Origin: Mycobacterium sp. KBS0706
GTDB taxonomy: Bacteria; Pseudomonadota; Alphaproteobacteria; DSM-16000; Inquilinaceae
Direction of reading: 5' to 3'
Assembly: GCF_005938675.2 (NCBI RefSeq)
Contig: NZ_VCCH02000027.1
Coordinates: 1 to 64,000, forward strand
DNA: 64,000 nt
Each line of letters starts with the position of its first letter. The first letter of the stretch is position 1. A program made the position numbers and the translations under genes. Below, piece by piece: positions 61,486 to 64,000 of this stretch. The notes under the pieces were generated by a model, which was given only the letters and a program-made list of their open reading frames with translations, was not told the origin of the DNA and did no database searches.

Positions 61486-62922
61486 TCAGTCGGCCAGGCC
61501 GGCGTCTTTCAGCTGCTGGTCGATGAACTCGGCCAACTGGTCCAGCCCCTCATCGACCGGGATCTCCTTGGCGTACATCTTCTGCAGGCTGGCCGCCCAT
61601 TCCGTGGTCAGGTTGAAGAACAGCGGCTGTGGCGTGAAGTAGATCTTCGACCCGGCGGCCGAGGCCTTGTACTGGTCGAGATATCCCGGATAGCTCTCCA
61701 GCCGCTTGTGGAAGTCGCCATTGTCCCAGACCGACTGGCGCACCGGGTTGACCAGGTCGGCCTTGGTGGCGCCGAAGGTGGTGTGCTCGGTGCCGCTGGC
61801 CCATTGCACGAAATACCAGCCGGCCTCGGACATCTGCGAGAAGGCGCTCATCGCCAGCGACCAGATCCAGACATTGGGCGTCGGCGCCGCGGCGCCGGGC
61901 TTGGCGCTGAACGGGTGATAGGCCAGGTGGCCGGCCTCCTTGGTGCCCTTGTTCTGGAAATAGCCCAGGATGTCGGCGTCGAAGATCATGGCCGAGGCGC
62001 CGGCGCCCAGGTCGTTGCCGACCTCGTACCAGGTGTAGGTGGTCCAGTTCTTCGGCCCGCCCTTTTGGATCATCTCGATCCAGAGCTTGGTGAACTCTTT
62101 GGACTCGGCGCTGTTCATCGCCGCCTTCAGCTTGCCGTCGGTGACGGCGAAGTCCTTGCCGCCATAGTTGGTCAGGCCCGACAGGTAACCCGGGTGGATC
62201 GTCGCCCAGCTGCGGCTGCCGCGCACGCCGACGCCGTAGAAGCCCTGGTTCAGCGCGCTCAGCTTGCCGGCCTGGTCCACCATCTCCGGCAGGTCCTTCG
62301 GCGGCTTCATGCCGGCGGCGTCGAAGATCCGCTTGTTGTAGGCGACGCTGTTCAGCTCGAAGCCCCAGGGCACGGCCCATTGCTTGGCGCCGTCGCCGCC
62401 CAGCGGCTGGCCCGGCACGCCCGACCAGGCGGTGGAGGAGCGCAGGCCCGGCAGCACGTCGTCCCAATTGTAGGCGGCCGCCGTCAGCTCGGGGTTCTTG
62501 ATGTACTGGTTCATGTCGGCCAGCCAGCCGGCCGGGCCGTACTGCCAGGTCTGGTAGGCGCCGGTCATGAACACGTCGTATTGCGGCGACTTGCTCGACA
62601 GGGTGGCGGTGACCTTGTCGAAATAGACGTCCTCCGGAAACACGTCGTAGCTGACGTCCAGGCCGGTCAGGGCCTTGAAGTTGTCGAGGTTGGCGATCAT
62701 CGCATCCGTGTAGGGATGCTTGTTCAAGAGCAGGCTGATCTTCTTGCCGGAGAACTTCTTGAAGTCGGGGCCGGTCGCGGCGAGAGCGCGGGTGCCGGCC
62801 TGGTTCAGCATAAAGCCGGCCGCGGCACCGCCGAGGCCCAGCTTGGCGGCGCCGGTCATCAGCTCCCGGCGCGACAGCCCTCCGGCGAGATGGCGGTCGA
62901 AGATGTCGGTGGTGCGCTTCAT
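61486..62922 (-). CDS. Carbohydrate ABC transporter substrate-binding protein, Tat signal
   Basis: A 478-residue family 1 extracellular binding protein. It has a twin-arginine signal, SRRELM with Arg18-Arg19, then GAAKLGLGGAAAGFMLNQAG and an ALAA cleavage region near residue 50. The mature protein has the usual bilobal sugar-binding features (YDVFMTGAYQTWQYGPAGWLAD; VPWGFELNSVAYNKRIF). GGGAGGACC precedes ATG 62922. Tat export implies folding with ligand or in the cytoplasm. The ligand is probably a polyol or sugar, from context. Confidence 0.9.
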   Translation of the reverse strand: MKRTTDIFDRHLAGGLSRRELMTGAAKLGLGGAAAGFMLNQAGTRALAATGPDFKKFSGKKISLLLNKHPYTDAMIANLDNFKALTGLDVSYDVFPEDVYFDKVTATLSSKSPQYDVFMTGAYQTWQYGPAGWLADMNQYIKNPELTAAAYNWDDVLPGLRSSTAWSGVPGQPLGGDGAKQWAVPWGFELNSVAYNKRIFDAAGMKPPKDLPEMVDQAGKLSALNQGFYGVGVRGSRSWATIHPGYLSGLTNYGGKDFAVTDGKLKAAMNSAESKEFTKLWIEMIQKGGPKNWTTYTWYEVGNDLGAGASAMIFDADILGYFQNKGTKEAGHLAYHPFSAKPGAAAPTPNVWIWSLAMSAFSQMSEAGWYFVQWASGTEHTTFGATKADLVNPVRQSVWDNGDFHKRLESYPGYLDQYKASAAGSKIYFTPQPLFFNLTTEWAASLQKMYAKEIPVDEGLDQLAEFIDQQLKDAGLAD

Positions 62923-62949
62923 CGGTGGTCCTCCCAGGATTTGTGATTG

Positions 62950-63945
62950 TCAGCTGGTCTCACGCTGCCGCCGCGGCGGCGGCCGGGCACCCCGGCGCGC
63001 GGCCATGGCCAGCGCCGCGGATTCGTCGATGATCAGGTCGGTCACCATGCCGCTCGCCAGCGCCGCGGTGATGGCGTCGGCCTTGATCGCGCCGCCGGCG
63101 ATGGCGACGACGCGGCGGCCCTTCAGGTCGGCCAGGCCGACGCTCAGCGCCCGGTCGTTGACCTCGGAGGCGACGCGCCGGCCCTCGGCGTCGAGGAACT
63201 GGCCGACCAGGTCGCCGACCGCGCCCTTGGCCCGCAGGTCGTCATATTCCTCGCGGGTCAGGACGCCGGTCTGCAGCATATGCGCCTGCGGCCCCAACTC
63301 GCCGATGCCCACTAGGCACAACGTCGCCCGGTGGGCCAGGGCCAGCACCGCCTGGACGCTTTTCTGCGACAGCATCACCGCCTTGTCGCCCAGGCTGTCC
63401 GCCGCCATCGGCACGGGCATGAAATAGCCCTCGCCGCCGGTCTTGTCGGCCAGGCGCTGCACCACGTCGAACGGGTTGGCGGAGGATTTCCGGGTCAGGC
63501 TGCCCAGCAGCGACACGAACTTGGCCTCGGGCGCCGAGACCCGCGGCAGCCGGTTGACCAGCGCGGCCAAAGTGCGGCCGTGGCTGACGCCGATCACCTT
63601 GTCGCCGGCGGTCTCGAGGTAGCGGGACAGGTAGGCGGCACCCTCGGCCCCCAGCGCCTCGAACGGCTGGTCCTCGTCGTCGATCGCCGGGACGACGCGG
63701 CAGAAGCCGAGGCCGTAGCGGTCGATCAGCCCGTCCTCCAGCTTCAGGCATTCGGCCGGGCGGCCGGCGATATGGACGCTGACCAGCCCCAGCTCCTCGG
63801 CCAGCGAGATCAGCCGGTGCACCTTGACCCGCGACACGCCGAGCCGGTCGGCGATCTCGCCCTGGGTCAGGCGGCGCACATAGGACAGCCACGCGGCGCG
63901 CGTGGCCAGGCTGACCTGCTCATCCATCCCGTCGATCCAGCCCAT
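62950..63945 (-). CDS. SorC family sugar-binding transcriptional regulator
   Basis: A 331-residue regulator of the SorC/DeoR type, as is EryD. The N-terminal helix-turn-helix is LTQGEIADRLGVSRVKVHRLISLAEELGLV. The sugar-phosphate-binding domain has VIGVSHGRTLAALVNRLP, AHRATLCLVGIGELGP and RVVAIAGGAIKADAI near the end. It is first in the locus, 27 bp before the binding-protein gene, so probably autoregulated. A TGTAA-N4-TTACA palindrome lies just upstream. The effector is probably a phosphorylated intermediate. ATG 63927 is an alternative start. Confidence 0.88.
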   Translation of the reverse strand: MGWIDGMDEQVSLATRAAWLSYVRRLTQGEIADRLGVSRVKVHRLISLAEELGLVSVHIAGRPAECLKLEDGLIDRYGLGFCRVVPAIDDEDQPFEALGAEGAAYLSRYLETAGDKVIGVSHGRTLAALVNRLPRVSAPEAKFVSLLGSLTRKSSANPFDVVQRLADKTGGEGYFMPVPMAADSLGDKAVMLSQKSVQAVLALAHRATLCLVGIGELGPQAHMLQTGVLTREEYDDLRAKGAVGDLVGQFLDAEGRRVASEVNDRALSVGLADLKGRRVVAIAGGAIKADAITAALASGMVTDLIIDESAALAMAARRGARPPPRRQRETS

Positions 63946-63955
63946 TGCTCTGGTC

Positions 63956-63969
63956 TGTAATTTTTTACA
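63956..63969. promoter_or_regulatory. Operator-like palindrome TGTAA-N4-TTACA
   Basis: A perfect 5-bp inverted repeat with a TTTT spacer lies 11 bp upstream of the SorC-type start codon in an AT-rich promoter stretch. Position suggests autoregulation of the whole locus. Confidence 0.5.
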
Positions 63970-64000
63970 CTGACTGAACAGAATTTCATCGTGGCGCGGA

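Overview
The window is a GC-rich (roughly 70 %) chromosomal stretch. Gene content (tripartite tricarboxylate transporter, carnitine catabolism, polyol-type ABC operon, HerA-like ATPase, porin, RTX proteins) suggests an environmental or plant-associated alphaproteobacterium, probably of the Rhodospirillales (Inquilinus/Azospirillum-like). That placement is inference from gene content; no rRNA, tRNA, CRISPR array or recognisable transposase was found.

Layout. 1-6.7 kb: OFA-type MFS transporter, two tiny one-helix proteins, a complete TctC-TctB-TctA transporter and a GntR/FCD regulator, linked by a recurring TTGGTATnCCAG-like motif. 6.8-9.5 kb: a dispersed repeat, then a DMT exporter translationally coupled to an AlaX-type tRNA-editing protein, with a divergent AraC regulator. 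9.5-16.7 kb: an island of visibly lower GC holding a two-gene putative defence system: a DUF4365-type nuclease-like protein followed by a 1,741-residue STAND-type ATPase with an N-terminal Cap4-like nuclease domain (Avs-like architecture). 16.7-29.4 kb: dienelactone hydrolase, regulators, HerA-like ATPase, LysR, DUF72, porin, gamma-glutamyltransferase-like and creatininase-like enzymes, and an unusual VanW/glycosyltransferase-like fusion. 29.5-32.5 kb: carnitine catabolism (GlxA/CdhR-type regulator, beta-keto acid cleavage enzyme, carnitine dehydrogenase). 32.6-37.4 kb: lipase, DMT transporter, mutarotase-like protein, glycerate kinase. 37.6-43.4 kb: two tandem paralogues joining seven propeller-like repeats to an RTX domain. 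43.4-48.7 kb: small enzymes and regulators.

48.8-64 kb: one long minus-strand catabolic locus. It runs from a SorC-type regulator through a complete carbohydrate ABC transporter with two non-equivalent ATPases, then FGGY kinase, 2-hydroxyacid dehydrogenase, class II aldolase and GlpD-like dehydrogenase, then a second class II aldolase, a second FGGY kinase and a HAD protein. Copies of the same dispersed repeat seen at 6.8 kb sit at its two internal junctions. The enzyme set resembles erythritol/glycerol loci but lacks the usual isomerases, so the substrate is open.

The strongest candidate for an undescribed system is the DUF4365 plus Cap4-STAND pair at 9.9-16.3 kb. Next are the seven-repeat propeller-RTX tandem pair, the VanW fusion and the hairpin-modular repeat family.
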